Positions 1-11,220 are shown, counted from the first letter of the stretch. The stretch: 64,000 nucleotides of DNA from Bauldia sp. (GCA_037200845.1 JBBCGQ010000001.1:1054001-1118000); one strand, 5' to 3'. The notes: generated by a model from the sequence alone, not told the origin. A program made the numbers and translations.

Positions 1-153
1 GCCGGCGCCCGGCCCGCCGTGGATCATCACCGCCGGCTTGCCGCGCGGGTTGCCGTACTCGGCGACGTATATCTCGTGCAGGTCGGAGACCTTGAGCCGG
101 TGCTCGGCGTAAGGCTCGATGGCGGGGAAGAGAGTGCGGCGCGCGTCGCTCAT
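1..153 (-). CDS. pip: proline iminopeptidase, N-terminal fragment (cut by window edge)
   Basis: Only the first 51 codons are present, starting with ATG at 153 and running off the left edge. The translation contains HGGPGAG, the oxyanion-hole signature of the alpha/beta-hydrolase prolyl iminopeptidase family (S33), preceded by the usual beta-strand AVMIHGG context. Enzymes of this family remove N-terminal proline from peptides in the cytoplasm. The start codon overlaps the stop of the upstream symporter gene in an ATGA arrangement, which suggests translational coupling. The catalytic Ser, Asp and His lie outside the window, so assignment rests on the N-terminus only. Confidence 0.75.
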   Translation of the reverse strand, partial: MSDARRTLFPAIEPYAEHRLKVSDLHEIYVAEYGNPRGKPAVMIHGGPGAG

Positions 154-1952
154 AGGCTTTCGGTTTCCTGCACGAAGGGGGTGCCGCCCGGGCGGCGCAT
201 GGCGTCGATGAACACCAGGCGCTCCTCCGATGGCGGATCGGTGGCGAGAGTGGCGGCAACCGCCGCGAGAAATCCGAACGGCATGCCGATGACGCCGGCG
301 GTGAGATCGTCGAACCCGAGGCGGCCGAACGGCAGGAAGCCGGGGAAGCGATGCTCGGCAATCAGCGTCGCGGTGAGCAGCCCGCCCGCCGCGATGCCGG
401 CGATGGCGCCGGCGACATTCGCCCGGCGCCACCAGATGGCGAGGATCAGTGCCGGGAAAAGTCCACCGGCGGAGAGCGCGATGGCGATCGGCGCGATGCC
501 GAAGGCGGCGCTCCCGGCGCCCGCCGCGCACCACGCCGCGAGCCCGACGCCGACCGCCGCCGATAGCCGCGTCACGATCAACTGCCGCCCGGCGGAGGCA
601 TGCGCGTCGAGCGCGCCGGCGTAGAGGTCGTGCCCGATGGTGGAGGCAAGCGCGAACGCCATCGCCTTCGCCGCCGCGAGGCTCGCCGCCAGCGCCCCGA
701 CCCCGACCAGCGCCGAGGCGACATATGGCAGTCCGAATATCGCCGGCCCCGCGAGCACCACCGCGTCGGTGCTCAGCGCCAGATCGCCGGCGTTGAGGTT
801 GCCGGTGAATCCCGGCCGCGCCGCGCAGGCGCCGAGCACGACGTCGACCGTGGTCGCCGCGACGCCGCAAAGCCGCACCAGCCCGAGATTGCCGAACGTG
901 AACACCCAGTCCGGCAACGTCTCGATCGGCCCATCGACCAGCTCGCGCAGGATCACCAGCCGCGAGAACGCCGCGTACGCCGGCGCCATCAGCGCCACCA
1001 GCAGCACGCCCGCGAGCGCCCACGCTCCCGACCGCCGCGCCCGGTCCGGCCCGCGCACCGCCGCGCTCCGCATCAGCAGGTGGGGCAGGGCGGCGACGCC
1101 GGTCGCCAGCACCACCATCTCGGCAAACACGTTGTCGCCTAAGGGCGCGAAGCCGCCGGCGAACGCCGCCGCGAGGTCGTGCCCGCTGGCGGTCACCAGC
1201 AGCGCCGCCTCCCTGACGGCATTGCCGAAGGCGAGCGGCGGGATCGGCAGCGAATATTCCCGCAGGGAGACCACCGCCACTGGCGCGACGATGCCGATAG
1301 CCAGCACCACGTATTCCACCATCGCCGTCCGCGTCACGGCGCGCAGGCCGCCGAGCGCGGTCGCCACCAGCACGACCGCGACGACAAACGTGAGCGCCGT
1401 GCCGTCGCCGACGCCCAGCATCAGCGCCGCCAGAAACGCCGCCGCGGCAAGCGCTGAGACCAGCCCGATGAACAGCGCCGGCACAACGACCGCGGCGGCA
1501 ACCGCGCGCACTGCGCGCCCGCCGAAACGGAGTCCCAGAAAATCCGCAACCCCGAACGCGGAAGACTTGCGGAAATACGGTGCGATCCCGATCGTGAGGA
1601 TGAGCAGGCCGAGCGCCAGGCCGATGACCAGCGCCGCGGCGTCGGCGCCGCTGGCATAGAACGCGCCGCCAAATCCGAGGAACACGAAGGCCGAGACCGC
1701 GGCGGCCGCGGTCGCCATGCCGTTCTGCCCGGGCGTCAGCGCGCGGCCGGCGAGATAGAATTCCGATGCCTGCATCGTGCTGCCGTTGACGCCGAGCGCG
1801 GCGACCGCGATCAGCACCGCGGCGGCCAGCGTCGTCGACAGCACGCCCGCCGGCAGCCCGAAATGATCGAGCAGCGTCAGCACCACCAGCAGCAGCACGA
1901 ACGCCGCGGCGAAAAGCGCCGCCGGCCGGCCGTAGGACGAGCGGGACGCCAC
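150..1952 (-). CDS. sodium:solute symporter family protein (large subunit)
   Basis: 600 residues, almost entirely hydrophobic with about 13 predicted membrane segments, matching the solute:sodium symporter (SSS) fold. The N-terminal part contains the family-typical stretch ASEFYLAGRALTPGQNGMAT, followed by an alanine-rich helix, as in acetate/ActP-like and VC_2705-subfamily carriers. It would import an organic solute with Na+ across the inner membrane; the substrate is not readable from sequence. The gene directly upstream encodes a short two-helix protein of the matching small-subunit type, 6 nt away, so the two form one transcription unit read leftward into pip. Confidence 0.85.
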   Translation of the reverse strand: MASRSSYGRPAALFAAAFVLLLVVLTLLDHFGLPAGVLSTTLAAAVLIAVAALGVNGSTMQASEFYLAGRALTPGQNGMATAAAAVSAFVFLGFGGAFYASGADAAALVIGLALGLLILTIGIAPYFRKSSAFGVADFLGLRFGGRAVRAVAAAVVVPALFIGLVSALAAAAFLAALMLGVGDGTALTFVVAVVLVATALGGLRAVTRTAMVEYVVLAIGIVAPVAVVSLREYSLPIPPLAFGNAVREAALLVTASGHDLAAAFAGGFAPLGDNVFAEMVVLATGVAALPHLLMRSAAVRGPDRARRSGAWALAGVLLVALMAPAYAAFSRLVILRELVDGPIETLPDWVFTFGNLGLVRLCGVAATTVDVVLGACAARPGFTGNLNAGDLALSTDAVVLAGPAIFGLPYVASALVGVGALAASLAAAKAMAFALASTIGHDLYAGALDAHASAGRQLIVTRLSAAVGVGLAAWCAAGAGSAAFGIAPIAIALSAGGLFPALILAIWWRRANVAGAIAGIAAGGLLTATLIAEHRFPGFLPFGRLGFDDLTAGVIGMPFGFLAAVAATLATDPPSEERLVFIDAMRRPGGTPFVQETESL

Positions 1953-1958
1953 GCGCGC

Positions 1959-2213
1959 CTAGTCCTCCGCCACGTCGAAGCGCCGGTCGAGCGCCCGCTG
2001 CCGGCCGGCGAAGACGAACGCCGCCGCCATCAGGATCAGCGGCACGACGATCAGCCCGAAGAATTCCGCGAGGGGCAGGCCGAAAAATTGCGGACCGGCG
2101 GCATCCGCCTCAAGCGACGTCGCGACGATCGCCAGCACGGCGCCGCCGCCGGTCACGGCCGCCGCCAGCCGCCACGTCAGCCGCCACCACGCCGCCTCGC
2201 TGGAATCGCGCAC
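1959..2213 (-). CDS. solute:sodium symporter small subunit (DUF4212-like)
   Basis: 84 residues with two hydrophobic helices, an N-terminal WWRLTWRL motif and a central FFGLPLAEFFG stretch, which fits the small-subunit family (DUF4212) that accompanies VC_2705-type symporters. It starts with GTG at 2213 and ends 6 nt before the large-subunit gene, so the pair is co-transcribed. The role of the small subunit is thought to be accessory to the carrier; nothing in the sequence defines a substrate. Divergent mscL lies upstream. Confidence 0.7.
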   Translation of the reverse strand: MRDSSEAAWWRLTWRLAAAVTGGGAVLAIVATSLEADAAGPQFFGLPLAEFFGLIVVPLILMAAAFVFAGRQRALDRRFDVAED

Positions 2214-2401
2214 CCTGTCCGTCCCTTATGCCGCCCGCGAATCGCCGGCGCCGCCCGCCTTTTCTTCGTCGGCGAAGGAGGCAGCCGCTTGGCGATTCCC
2301 GCGGAAACCGTGGCGAACCATGCGGTCGGTTTGCCACCGGGTCAACCGGGCGCTAGGACCGGGAGTGGTCCCTGGGGGCGGGGATGCAACTGGAGGAAAC
2401 C

Positions 2402-2818
2402 ATGCTCAAGGAATTCCGCGAATTCGCGCTGAAGGGCAACGTGGTCGATCTCGCCATCGGCGTGATCATCGGCGCGGCCTTCGGCGGCCTCGTGCAGTCG
2501 ATCGTGGCGGACATCATCCTGCCGATCGTCGGCCTGATCACGGGCGGCATCGACTTCTCCAACATGTACATCCAGCTCGCCGGCGCGCCGGCCGCGACGC
2601 TCGCCGAGGCGCAGAAGAACGGCGCCACGCTCGCCTACGGCCACTTCATCACGCTGGCGATCAACTTTATCATCGTCGCCTGGGTGCTGTTCATGGTGGT
2701 GAAGGCGATGAACCGCATGAAGCGCCAGCCGCAGCCGGCCCCGGCCGTCCCGCCGCCGCCGACCAAGGAAGAGGAACTGCTCACCCAGATCCGCGACCTG
2801 CTCGCCAAGCGCGCGTAG
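2402..2818 (+). CDS. mscL: large-conductance mechanosensitive channel MscL
   Basis: 138 residues. The start at 2402 is preferred over an in-frame upstream ATG (2384) because GGAGGAAA lies just before it and [20 protein letters not shown] is the canonical MscL amino terminus. Two transmembrane helices are visible: TM1 around residues 12-40 and TM2 around 75-103, with a periplasmic loop between them and a charged C-terminal helix ([13 protein letters not shown]). The protein assembles as a homopentamer in the inner membrane and opens as an emergency valve during hypo-osmotic shock. It stands alone between a divergent symporter pair and an aminotransferase gene, separated from the latter by a palindromic repeat. 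Confidence 0.95.
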   Translation: MLKEFREFALKGNVVDLAIGVIIGAAFGGLVQSIVADIILPIVGLITGGIDFSNMYIQLAGAPAATLAEAQKNGATLAYGHFITLAINFIIVAWVLFMVVKAMNRMKRQPQPAPAVPPPPTKEEELLTQIRDLLAKRA

Positions 2819-2839
2819 CGGGCCGTACGCCGCCCCTTC

Positions 2840-2965
2840 CTCCGCTCGTCTCAGCGAAAGCAGGGACCCAGGACCTAATTGCAATACCGCGCGAGTTGGG
2901 CTGGCCTTGCCGGTGTGCTTATGTGCGCCCGACCTGGGTCCCCGCTTTCGCGGGGATGAGCGGAG
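2840..2965. repeat. palindromic intergenic repeat element
   Basis: Two 33-nt arms (2840-2872 and 2933-2965) are near-perfect inverted complements, both carrying the CGAAAGC..GGGACCCAGG core common in rhizobial intergenic repeats, with about 60 nt of unrelated sequence between. The element fills the mscL-aminotransferase gap. It could fold into a long hairpin in the transcript and may act as a bidirectional terminator, but no T-tract is present. Confidence 0.7.
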
Positions 2966-2992
2966 TTTGTTTTGCCTCGCGAGTGTTAGCGT

Positions 2993-4168
2993 ATGCCCTC
3001 GAACGATCTCCTCGCCGCCCTCCGCCCGGAAGCCCGCGACGCGCCGCATAGCGGCATCGTCGAAGTCTTCAACTACGGCCGCACGCGCGAGGGCCTGATC
3101 GCGCTGTGGGTGGGCGAGGGCGATCTGCCGACGCCCGCCTTCATCGCCGATGCCGCGGCAAAATCGCTGGCCGCCGGCGAAACCTTCTACACCTACCAGC
3201 GCGGCCTGCCGGACTTGCGCGCCGCCATCGCCCACTACCACGGCCGCATTTATGGGCGCCCGTTCGACCCGGAGCGTTTCTTCGTCACCATCGGCGGCAT
3301 GCACGCCATCCAGATCGCCACCCGCATGGCCGCCGGCGTCGGTGACGAGGTGCTGGTGCCGACGCCCGGCTGGCCGAATTTCGACGGCGCCATCGGCATC
3401 AGCGGCGCCCGCGCCGTCGAGGTGCCGATGAGCCTCGGCAACGCCGGCTGGACGCTCGATCTCGACCGCCTGTTCGCCGCCGCCACGCCGCGCACGAAAG
3501 CCATCGTGGTCAACTCGCCGTCGAACCCGACCGGCTGGACCGCGACACTGGACGAGCTCCGCGCCATCCTCGAATTTGCGCGCCAGCGCGGCATCTGGAT
3601 CATCGCCGACGAAGTCTACCACCGCTTCTTCTACGCCGGCCGCCGATCGCCTTCGTTCTACGACATCGCCGATGACGACGACCGCATCTTCTACGTCAAC
3701 ACCTTCTCCAAGAACTGGGCGATGACCGGCTGGCGCGTCGGCTGGCTGTCCGCGCCGAAGGCGCTCGGCGACACCATCGAGGATCTCGTCCAGTACTCGT
3801 CCTCCGGCGTTGCCGCCTTCCTGCAGCGCGCCGCGATCGTCGCGATGAACGACGGCGACGGCTTCGTCGACCGTCAGGTCGAGCGCGCCCGCGCCGGCCG
3901 GGACATCGTCGTCGATGGCCTCCGCTCCACCGGCCGCGTCCGCTTCGCCGATCCGCCGGGCGCCTTTTATCTGTTCGCCGCCATCGACGGCGAACCGGAC
4001 GACCGCAAGGTCGCCTTCCGCCTGGTCGATGAGGCGAACGTCGGCGTCGCGCCGGGCTCCGCCTTCGGCGCCGCCGGCAAGGGCTACTTCCGCCTCTGCT
4101 TCGCGCGCGACGCCGGCCAGGTCCGCACCGCGACCGAGCGCCTGGTCGCCTGGATCGGCAAGCGATGA
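2993..4168 (+). CDS. class I/II PLP-dependent aminotransferase
   Basis: 391 residues, the normal size for fold-type I aminotransferases of the aspartate aminotransferase superfamily. Visible motifs are the NSPSNPTG segment that contacts PLP, the ADEVYHRFFY strand with the conserved Asp and Tyr, and TFSKNWAMTGWRVGW with the Schiff-base lysine. The C-terminal FRLCFA segment carries the substrate-carboxylate arginine. Substrate specificity cannot be read from the sequence. The stop overlaps the next gene's start (ATGA), so it is probably co-transcribed with the DUF1697 gene. Confidence 0.9.
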   Translation: MPSNDLLAALRPEARDAPHSGIVEVFNYGRTREGLIALWVGEGDLPTPAFIADAAAKSLAAGETFYTYQRGLPDLRAAIAHYHGRIYGRPFDPERFFVTIGGMHAIQIATRMAAGVGDEVLVPTPGWPNFDGAIGISGARAVEVPMSLGNAGWTLDLDRLFAAATPRTKAIVVNSPSNPTGWTATLDELRAILEFARQRGIWIIADEVYHRFFYAGRRSPSFYDIADDDDRIFYVNTFSKNWAMTGWRVGWLSAPKALGDTIEDLVQYSSSGVAAFLQRAAIVAMNDGDGFVDRQVERARAGRDIVVDGLRSTGRVRFADPPGAFYLFAAIDGEPDDRKVAFRLVDEANVGVAPGSAFGAAGKGYFRLCFARDAGQVRTATERLVAWIGKR

Positions 4169-4710
4169 ACGGCTACGTCGCGCTGCTCCGCGCCGTCAAC
4201 GTCGGAGGCACCGGCATCATCCGCATGGCGGATTTGAAATCCATCTGCGAGAAGGCCGGCTTCCGCGACGTCACGACGCTGCTCCAGAGCGGCAACGTCG
4301 CCTTCCGCGCCACCGGCGCCGACAAGGCCGTGGCCAAGAAGCTCGCCGATGCCATCGAGAAGAGCCACAAGTTCCGCCCGGCGATCGTGGTGCGCACCGC
4401 CGACGAGATCGCCGCGACCATGCAGCACAACCCGTTCAAGCCGGAAGAAAAGAGCGACCCCAGTCATCTCATCGTCGCCTTCGCCGCCGACGATCCGACG
4501 GAAGGCGCCGCCGAACGTCTGGCGGCGGTCAAGGTCAACAAGGAACGGCTCCATCTCCGCGGCCGCGACCTCTACATCCACTATGCCACCGGGCAGGGCA
4601 CGTCGAAGGTCACCAACGCGGCGCTGGAACGCGCCCTCGGCGTGCCCGCGACGGCACGCAACTGGAACACGGTGGGCAAGCTGCTGGCGCTCGCCCGCGC
4701 CCTCGGTTAG
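4165..4710 (+). CDS. DUF1697 domain-containing protein
   Basis: 181 residues. The N-terminus (YVALLRAVNVGG, then LLQSGNVAFRA) is diagnostic of the DUF1697 family, a small cytoplasmic alpha/beta protein of unknown function. The RNWNTVGKL segment near the C-terminus is also family-typical. It overlaps the aminotransferase gene by 4 nt (ATGA), implying coupled translation. No catalytic residues are established for the family. Confidence 0.85.
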   Translation: MNGYVALLRAVNVGGTGIIRMADLKSICEKAGFRDVTTLLQSGNVAFRATGADKAVAKKLADAIEKSHKFRPAIVVRTADEIAATMQHNPFKPEEKSDPSHLIVAFAADDPTEGAAERLAAVKVNKERLHLRGRDLYIHYATGQGTSKVTNAALERALGVPATARNWNTVGKLLALARALG

Positions 4711-4737
4711 CGGGTGCCACGCGCGGAGCGCCGCACC

Positions 4738-5760
4738 ATGATCCCGCGCGACACCGTCTTTCTTATCCTGCGCACGCTGGCCATCGCGTTCGCCGGCGGC
4801 TTCCTCGCCAACCTCGTCGGCCTGTCCGCCGGGTGGCTGTCCGGCTCGATGATCGCCGTCACCGTCTGCGCCATCGGCCGCCTGCCGGTGCACGTCCCGC
4901 CGCGTGTCGCCGACGCCGTCTTCATCGTGCTGGGCGCGCTGCTCGGCGCCGGCATCACGCCCGAGATCGTGTCGCGCATCGGCGCCTGGCCGCTGAGCCT
5001 CGCCAGCCTGCTGATCAGCGTCCTCGCCATGGTCGTCGCCGTGCAGGTCTATCTCGTGCGCGTCGCCGGCTGGGATCGCAGCACCGCGTTCTACGCTTCG
5101 CTCCCCGGCGCGCTGTCCTACGTCGTGGCGCTCGCCGCCGCCTCCGGCGCGGATCTCCGCCGCGTCGTCGTCGGCCAGAGTATCCGCCTGTTCCTGCTGG
5201 TCGTGGCGATTCCCGCGCTGGTCTCCTCGCTGGAGCCGATCGTGCCGCCGACACCGCCGCCGCTGATGGCGCCGATCCCGCTGGTGCTGCTGCTCGCCGC
5301 CTCCACGGCAGGCGCGCTCGTCTTCGCCGCGCTCCGCGTTCCCGCCGCCTACCTCACCGGCGCGCTGCTCGTCAGCGGCGTCGCCCACGCCGCCGGCATC
5401 GTCTCCGGCACGCTGCCGCCGGCGCTCACCGTCGTCGCCTACATCACCCTCGGCGCCATGATCGGCGGCCGTTTCGTCGGCACCGACCTCGCGTTCCTGC
5501 GCCGCATCGCCGCCGCCTCGATCGGCGCCTTCCTCGTTGCCACCGCGATCGCCGCGCTGTGCGCCTTCGCCGTTGCCGCGGTGGTCGATGTGCCGCTGGT
5601 CCAGATCCTCGTCGCCTTCGCCCCCGGCGGCCTCGACACCATGACGGCGCTGGCGCTCGCCCTCCACATGGATTCGGCGTTCGTGGCGGCGCACCAGTTG
5701 GCGCGCTTCGTCGGCATTGCGGTGGTTGCGCCGTTCGTGGCGCGGCGAATGCCGACCTAG
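4738..5760 (+). CDS. AbrB-family integral membrane protein
   Basis: 340 residues with about ten hydrophobic segments. The repeated pattern [19 protein letters not shown] near the N-terminus and [12 protein letters not shown] in the second half reflects the internal duplication of the AbrB/ammonia-monooxygenase-like membrane family (PF05145), whose members are proposed regulators or transporters. ATG 4738 is chosen over an in-frame GTG at 4714 because a purine-rich GCGGAG lies at suitable distance and MIPRDT begins the conserved region. The stop overlaps the convergent hemA stop by three bases. Confidence 0.8.
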   Translation: MIPRDTVFLILRTLAIAFAGGFLANLVGLSAGWLSGSMIAVTVCAIGRLPVHVPPRVADAVFIVLGALLGAGITPEIVSRIGAWPLSLASLLISVLAMVVAVQVYLVRVAGWDRSTAFYASLPGALSYVVALAAASGADLRRVVVGQSIRLFLLVVAIPALVSSLEPIVPPTPPPLMAPIPLVLLLAASTAGALVFAALRVPAAYLTGALLVSGVAHAAGIVSGTLPPALTVVAYITLGAMIGGRFVGTDLAFLRRIAAASIGAFLVATAIAALCAFAVAAVVDVPLVQILVAFAPGGLDTMTALALALHMDSAFVAAHQLARFVGIAVVAPFVARRMPT

Positions 5761-7046
5761 CCGCCGGCGGGCGGGAAGAAGCCGGCGCGGGCGTTACCGC
5801 GGGCCGCGACCCGCTGGCCCTCCGGCTCGCCGTCGTCGGCAAAGCGCGGCAGGCCGATCTCGTCCCACACATCGGCAAGCGCCGCGGCGAGTGTCGCGAT
5901 CAGCGCCGCGTCGTGGAACGGCGTCGGCGTGATCCTGAGGCGCTCCTGCCCGCGCGGCACCGTCGGATAGTTGATCGGCTGGATGTAGATCGCGTGCTCG
6001 GCGAGCAGCAGATCGCTCGCCTTCTTGCACAGCTCGGCGTCGCCGACGAACAGCGGCACGATGTGCGTCTCGCTCGCCATCACCGGCAGCCCGGCTTCGG
6101 TCAGCGCCTGCTTCGTCGCCGCGGCGTTGCGCTGTTGCGCATCGCGCTCCGCCGACGACGCCTTGAGATGGCGGATCGAGGTCAGCGCCGCGGCCGCGAT
6201 CCCTGGGGGGAGCGCGGTGGTGAAGATGAAGCCCGGCGCATACGAGCGCACGGTATCGACGATGGCGCGCGAGGCGGCGATGTATCCGCCGAGCGCGCCG
6301 AAAGCCTTGGCGAGCGTCCCCTCGATGATGTCGATGCGGTGCATGACGCCGTCGCGCTCGGCGATGCCGCCGCCGCGCGGGCCGTACATGCCGACCGCGT
6401 GCACCTCGTCGAGATACGTCATCGCGCCGTACTTTTCGGCGAGGTCGGCGATCTCTCCGATCGGCGCGATGTCGCCGTCCATCGAGTAGACCGACTCGAA
6501 CACGATCAGCTTGGCGCGCGACGGCGAGGCCGCTCTCAACAGCTCCTCGAGGTGCGCCATGTCGTTGTGACGGAAGATCACCTTCTGCGCGCCCGAGCGC
6601 CGCACGCCCTCGATCATCGAGGCGTGGTTCAGTTCGTCGGAGAAGATAATGCAGTCGGGCAGCAGCTTGGCGACCGTCGAGATCGTCGCCTCGTTCGAGA
6701 CGAAGCCCGAGGTGAAGACCAGCGCGGCTTCCTTGCCGTGCAGATCGGCCAATTCGTCTTCCAGCATCACCAGCGGATGGTTGGTGCCCGAGATGTTGCG
6801 TGTCCCGCCGGCCCCGGCGCCCATCGTGCGGGCGGCCTCCGTCATCGCCGCGATCACGGCGTCGTTCTGCCCCATGCCGAGATAGTCGTTGGAGCACCAC
6901 ACCGTGATCTCCCGGTCGCCGGCGTCCGAATGCCAGATCGCCTTGGGAAACCGCCCGGCGACCCGCTCGAGATCGGCGAAAACCCGATACCGGCGCTCGG
7001 CGTGGAGCGCGGCAATCGCCTCGGCGAAGATCGACCGGTAATCCAT
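5757..7046 (-). CDS. hemA: 5-aminolevulinate synthase
   Basis: 429 residues, slightly longer than the usual ~405. It condenses glycine with succinyl-CoA to form 5-aminolevulinate, the first step of tetrapyrrole synthesis in alphaproteobacteria. The N-terminus [11 protein letters not shown] is the typical start, so ATG 7046 is preferred to an in-frame start further upstream. Motifs: [22 protein letters not shown] (substrate/PLP loop), the [14 protein letters not shown] segment, and [13 protein letters not shown] with the PLP lysine. Expressed alone, divergent from the lytic transglycosylase gene; the shared 210-nt spacer carries dyad symmetries that might regulate either gene. Confidence 0.95.
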   Translation of the reverse strand: MDYRSIFAEAIAALHAERRYRVFADLERVAGRFPKAIWHSDAGDREITVWCSNDYLGMGQNDAVIAAMTEAARTMGAGAGGTRNISGTNHPLVMLEDELADLHGKEAALVFTSGFVSNEATISTVAKLLPDCIIFSDELNHASMIEGVRRSGAQKVIFRHNDMAHLEELLRAASPSRAKLIVFESVYSMDGDIAPIGEIADLAEKYGAMTYLDEVHAVGMYGPRGGGIAERDGVMHRIDIIEGTLAKAFGALGGYIAASRAIVDTVRSYAPGFIFTTALPPGIAAAALTSIRHLKASSAERDAQQRNAAATKQALTEAGLPVMASETHIVPLFVGDAELCKKASDLLLAEHAIYIQPINYPTVPRGQERLRITPTPFHDAALIATLAAALADVWDEIGLPRFADDGEPEGQRVAARGNARAGFFPPAGG

Positions 7047-7157
7047 GGAGATTCGTCTATTCCTTAGAACGGCGCGAAAGTACGGTGAGGTCCAACCCGA
7101 GTCTACCGACACATTGCCGCGCGCCGGGTTGCCGCTCCTTGCGGTCCGTCAATTCCC

Positions 7158-7173
7158 TGTGACGCGGGTCACG
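7158..7173. promoter_or_regulatory. CRP/FNR-family-like dyad
   Basis: TGTGA-N6-TCACG lies in the hemA/lytic transglycosylase divergent spacer, 112 nt upstream of the hemA start. The half-sites fit the CRP/FNR superfamily layout. Binding is inferred from pattern only. Confidence 0.3.
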
Positions 7174-7217
7174 CGGGCCTTGTGAGGCTGCCAGCCAAGC
7201 GTTGAGAATGGGTTGCG

Positions 7218-7239
7218 GCCTCGGTCAAATGACCGAGGC
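7218..7239. promoter_or_regulatory. perfect inverted repeat before the lytic transglycosylase gene
   Basis: Two 10-nt arms (GCCTCGGTCA and its complement) are separated by AA and end 17 nt before the ATG at 7257. The position suits an operator or a leader hairpin close to the ribosome binding site. No regulator family is recognised. Confidence 0.35.
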
Positions 7240-7256
7240 GTGGGAGAACGTCCGGC

Positions 7257-8066
7257 ATGCGTTTGACTGTCATAATCCTCGCCGGCCTTGCGATCTGGGC
7301 AGCACCCGCCGCCCCGGCGCTCGCCGCCGCCTGCGACACCGACTTCGACACGTGGGTCGCCGACTTCAAGGTCGAGGCGGAGGCCGCCGGCGTGTCCCGT
7401 TCCGCACTGGGCGCGCTCGACGGGCTGAAGCCGGATCCCGCGATCATCAAGCTCGACCGCAACCAGCACTACTTCAAGCAGAGCTTCGAGACCTACCGCG
7501 CCAAGCGTGTCCCGCCCGGCAAGATCGAGTCGGGCATCCAGAAGCTTCGCGCCAACGAGGGCTTCTTCAAGCGCCTGGAACAGAAGTTCGGCGTGCCCGG
7601 CCCGGTCCTTGTCGCCATATGGGGTCTGGAGACCGGCTTCGGCGCCGGCAGCGGCAACGTCGCCACCATCCGCTCGCTGGCGACGCTCGCCCACGATTGC
7701 CGCCGCTCCGACTTCTTCAAGAACGAACTGGTCAGCGCCCTGAAGATCATCCAGCACGGCGACCTCACCGCGCAGTCGATGAAGGGCGGCTGGGCCGGCG
7801 AGCTCGGCCAGACCCAGTTCCTGCCGTCGTCCTACGTCAAGTTCGCGGTCGACGGCGATGGCGACGGTCACCGCGACCTGATCCACTCCTGGCCCGACGC
7901 GCTCGCCTCGACCGCCAACTACCTCAAGGGCTACGGCTGGCAGGCCGGCAAGCCGTGGGACGAGGGCACCGCCAACTTCGGCGTCCTCACCGGCTGGAAC
8001 AAGGCCGAGGTCTACCGCAAGACCATCGCCTGGTTCGCCACGCAGATGAAGGCCGGATTGAACTAG
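7257..8066 (+). CDS. lytic murein transglycosylase (MltB type)
   Basis: 269 residues with an N-terminal signal peptide of about 22 residues ending ALA-A. The SLT2/MltB catalytic domain fills the rest: [13 protein letters not shown] carries the catalytic glutamate, and [13 protein letters not shown] is the family's second signature. The enzyme cleaves the glycan strand of peptidoglycan, producing 1,6-anhydromuramyl ends, in the periplasm. There is no lipobox cysteine at the cleavage site, so it is likely soluble rather than a lipoprotein. The C-terminal peptidoglycan-binding domain found in longer family members is absent. Confidence 0.9.
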   Translation: MRLTVIILAGLAIWAAPAAPALAAACDTDFDTWVADFKVEAEAAGVSRSALGALDGLKPDPAIIKLDRNQHYFKQSFETYRAKRVPPGKIESGIQKLRANEGFFKRLEQKFGVPGPVLVAIWGLETGFGAGSGNVATIRSLATLAHDCRRSDFFKNELVSALKIIQHGDLTAQSMKGGWAGELGQTQFLPSSYVKFAVDGDGDGHRDLIHSWPDALASTANYLKGYGWQAGKPWDEGTANFGVLTGWNKAEVYRKTIAWFATQMKAGLN

Positions 8067-8122
8067 CCGGCTCGGCTCCGCCTGACTTGACCTCGTCGCC
8101 CTCATGGCCCCATTTCCCGGCC

Positions 8123-9262
<1,140 letters not shown>

Positions 9263-9264
9263 CT

Positions 9265-10188
9265 ATGGCCGGCCCGATCCTCCTGTTCGGCGGCACCGGC
9301 ATGGTCGGCCATAATCTCCGCGACCTCGCCGCCGAGCGGAACGTCGAGATCGTCGCCCCGGCGCATCGCGAAGTCGATCTCCTCGACGGCAGGGCGGTGC
9401 TCGCGGCGGTCCGCAAATACGCGCCCTCGATCGTGGTCCACACCGCCGGCCGCGTCGGCGGCATCGAAGCCAACATGCGCGAGCCGGTCGCCTTCCTCAC
9501 CGACAATTGGGAGATGGGCCGCAACGTAGTGATGGCGGCGAAGGAAGCCGGCGTCACCCGCCTGATCAATCTCGGCTCCTCCTGCATGTACCCGAAAGAT
9601 TCGCCGCGCCCGCTCGTCGAGGGCGACATCCTGTCCGGTCCGCTCGAGCCGACGAACGAGGGCTACGCCATCGCCAAGAGCGCGGTGCAGCGCCTCGCCG
9701 CCTACATCGGCACCGAGGATCCGCTCTACCGGTACAAGACGCTGGTGCCGTGCAATCTCTACGGTCGCTACGACAGCTTCGACCCGAAGCGCTCGCACCT
9801 CGCCGCCGCCGTGATTCACAAGCTGCACGAGGCGAAGGCGAGCGGCGCGACGTCGGTGTCGATCTGGGGCGATGGCACCGCGCGGCGCGAATTCCTTTAC
9901 GCCGGCGATCTCGCCGACGCGATCCTCGCCGCCATCGCCCGCTTCGACGACCTGCCGCCGGTGATGAACGTCGGCCCCGGCATCGACCACGCCGTCAACG
10001 ACTACTACGAGGTCGCCGCCAAGGTGATCGGCTACACCGGTAGCTTCACCCACGACCTGACCAAGCCGGTCGGCATGAAGCGCAAGCTGATGGACGTGGG
10101 CCTCGCCCGAAGCTTCGGCTGGGAAGCGAAGACAAGCCTCGAGCAGGGCCTCGCCTTGAGCTACGCCGGCTACCTCGCGACGCGATAG
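9265..10188 (+). CDS. fcl: GDP-L-fucose synthase
   Basis: 307 residues, normal for the epimerase/reductase that turns GDP-4-keto-6-deoxymannose into GDP-L-fucose using NADPH. Motifs seen: [10 protein letters not shown] (cofactor), LGSSCMYPK with the catalytic Ser/Cys, EGYAIAKSA (YxxxK) and NLYGRYDSF. It follows gmd by two bases, so the two make a complete GDP-fucose branch. Its 3' end overlaps the convergent sugar-epimerase gene by 19 nt. Confidence 0.95.
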   Translation: MAGPILLFGGTGMVGHNLRDLAAERNVEIVAPAHREVDLLDGRAVLAAVRKYAPSIVVHTAGRVGGIEANMREPVAFLTDNWEMGRNVVMAAKEAGVTRLINLGSSCMYPKDSPRPLVEGDILSGPLEPTNEGYAIAKSAVQRLAAYIGTEDPLYRYKTLVPCNLYGRYDSFDPKRSHLAAAVIHKLHEAKASGATSVSIWGDGTARREFLYAGDLADAILAAIARFDDLPPVMNVGPGIDHAVNDYYEVAAKVIGYTGSFTHDLTKPVGMKRKLMDVGLARSFGWEAKTSLEQGLALSYAGYLATR

Positions 10189-11171
10189 CCACGGTACCAA
10201 TCGACGAACGCGCGCACGCCGGCGTCCAGCGGTGTCGCCGTCTCGTATCCCGTCAGCAGCTTGAGCAGCGCCGAGCTCGCGTGCGTGTGCGGCACGTCGC
10301 CCGGCTGCATCGGCAGCATGGTGCGGATCGCCGGCCGGCCGACCGCCGCCTCGACCGCCGCCACGAGATCGAGCACGCCCACTGGCCGCCCGCCGCCGAT
10401 GTTAACCGCCCGGAACGGCGCCTGCGGCGACAGCGAATCCCCGGCGACCCGGTTGGCTTCGTCGGGCGCGATCGGGATCAGCCGCACGATCGCCTCGACG
10501 AGGTCGTCGACGTAGGTGAAGTCGCGGGTCATATCGCCGTTGCCGTATATCTCGATCGGCCGCCCGGCGAGTACGGCGTCGACGAACTTGAATAGCGCCA
10601 TGTCCGGCCGCCCCCACGGCCCGTAGACCGTGAAGAAGCGCAGCGCCGTCGTCGGCAGGCGATGCAGGTGCGACTGGCTGTGTGCCATCGCCTCCATCCC
10701 CTTCTTGGTGGCGGCATAGAGCGACAGCGGCTCGTCCGCCCGGTCGCTCTCGCCGAACGGCACCTTGGCGTTGGCGCCGTAGACCGAGCTGGTCGAGGCG
10801 ATCAGCAGATGCTTGACGCCCAATGTCCGCGCCAGGTCGATCACGTTCCACGAGCCGGCGAGATTGGCACTGACGTAGGCGTCCGGATTTTCCATCGCGT
10901 AGCGCACCCCCGCCTGCGCCGCGAGGTGGACGATGACGTCGGGCGTGGCGAGATCGGCGGCCCGCGAGAGCGCCGCCTTGTCCTCGAGCATTCCCGTGAC
11001 GCCGGTGAAGCCGTTGGCGGCGGCAAGGATCGCGTGCCGCGCCTCCTTCAGCCGCACGTCGTAGTAGGGCGTCATGCCGTCAAAGCCGATGACGACATGC
11101 CCGTCGCCGATCAGCCGTCGCGCGAGATGAAATCCGATGAACCCGGCGGTGCCGGTGACGAGCAGCCTCAT
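10170..11171 (-). CDS. NAD-dependent UDP-glucuronate 4-epimerase-like protein
   Basis: 333 residues. The Rossmann start [20 protein letters not shown] fixes the start at 11171. [24 protein letters not shown] and [11 protein letters not shown] (YxxxK) match the UDP-glucuronate 4-epimerase (LspL/Cap1J) clade; [17 protein letters not shown] is especially typical of it. The likely product is UDP-galacturonate for polysaccharide synthesis. ugd, about 6.8 kb upstream on the same strand, would supply UDP-glucuronate. The exact substrate is inferred from family resemblance. Confidence 0.85.
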   Translation of the reverse strand: MRLLVTGTAGFIGFHLARRLIGDGHVVIGFDGMTPYYDVRLKEARHAILAAANGFTGVTGMLEDKAALSRAADLATPDVIVHLAAQAGVRYAMENPDAYVSANLAGSWNVIDLARTLGVKHLLIASTSSVYGANAKVPFGESDRADEPLSLYAATKKGMEAMAHSQSHLHRLPTTALRFFTVYGPWGRPDMALFKFVDAVLAGRPIEIYGNGDMTRDFTYVDDLVEAIVRLIPIAPDEANRVAGDSLSPQAPFRAVNIGGGRPVGVLDLVAAVEAAVGRPAIRTMLPMQPGDVPHTHASSALLKLLTGYETATPLDAGVRAFVDWYRGYRVAR

Positions 11172-11220
11172 GTGCCGCAGCTTATGTGGCTCGCACCCGC
11201 GCCGGAAGGGGATGTGCCGC

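Noticed and set aside
3915-7067. A 1050-codon plus-strand open frame across several genes
   Set aside because: It is out of frame with the aminotransferase, DUF1697 and AbrB genes and antisense to hemA, all of which have clear family motifs; its translation is Arg/Pro-rich low complexity typical of GC-rich shadows.
9265-10188. The reductase gene read as rfbD (dTDP-4-dehydrorhamnose reductase)
   Set aside because: It follows gmd by two bases and carries the SSCMYPK and GGTGMVG patterns of GDP-fucose synthase rather than RmlD features.
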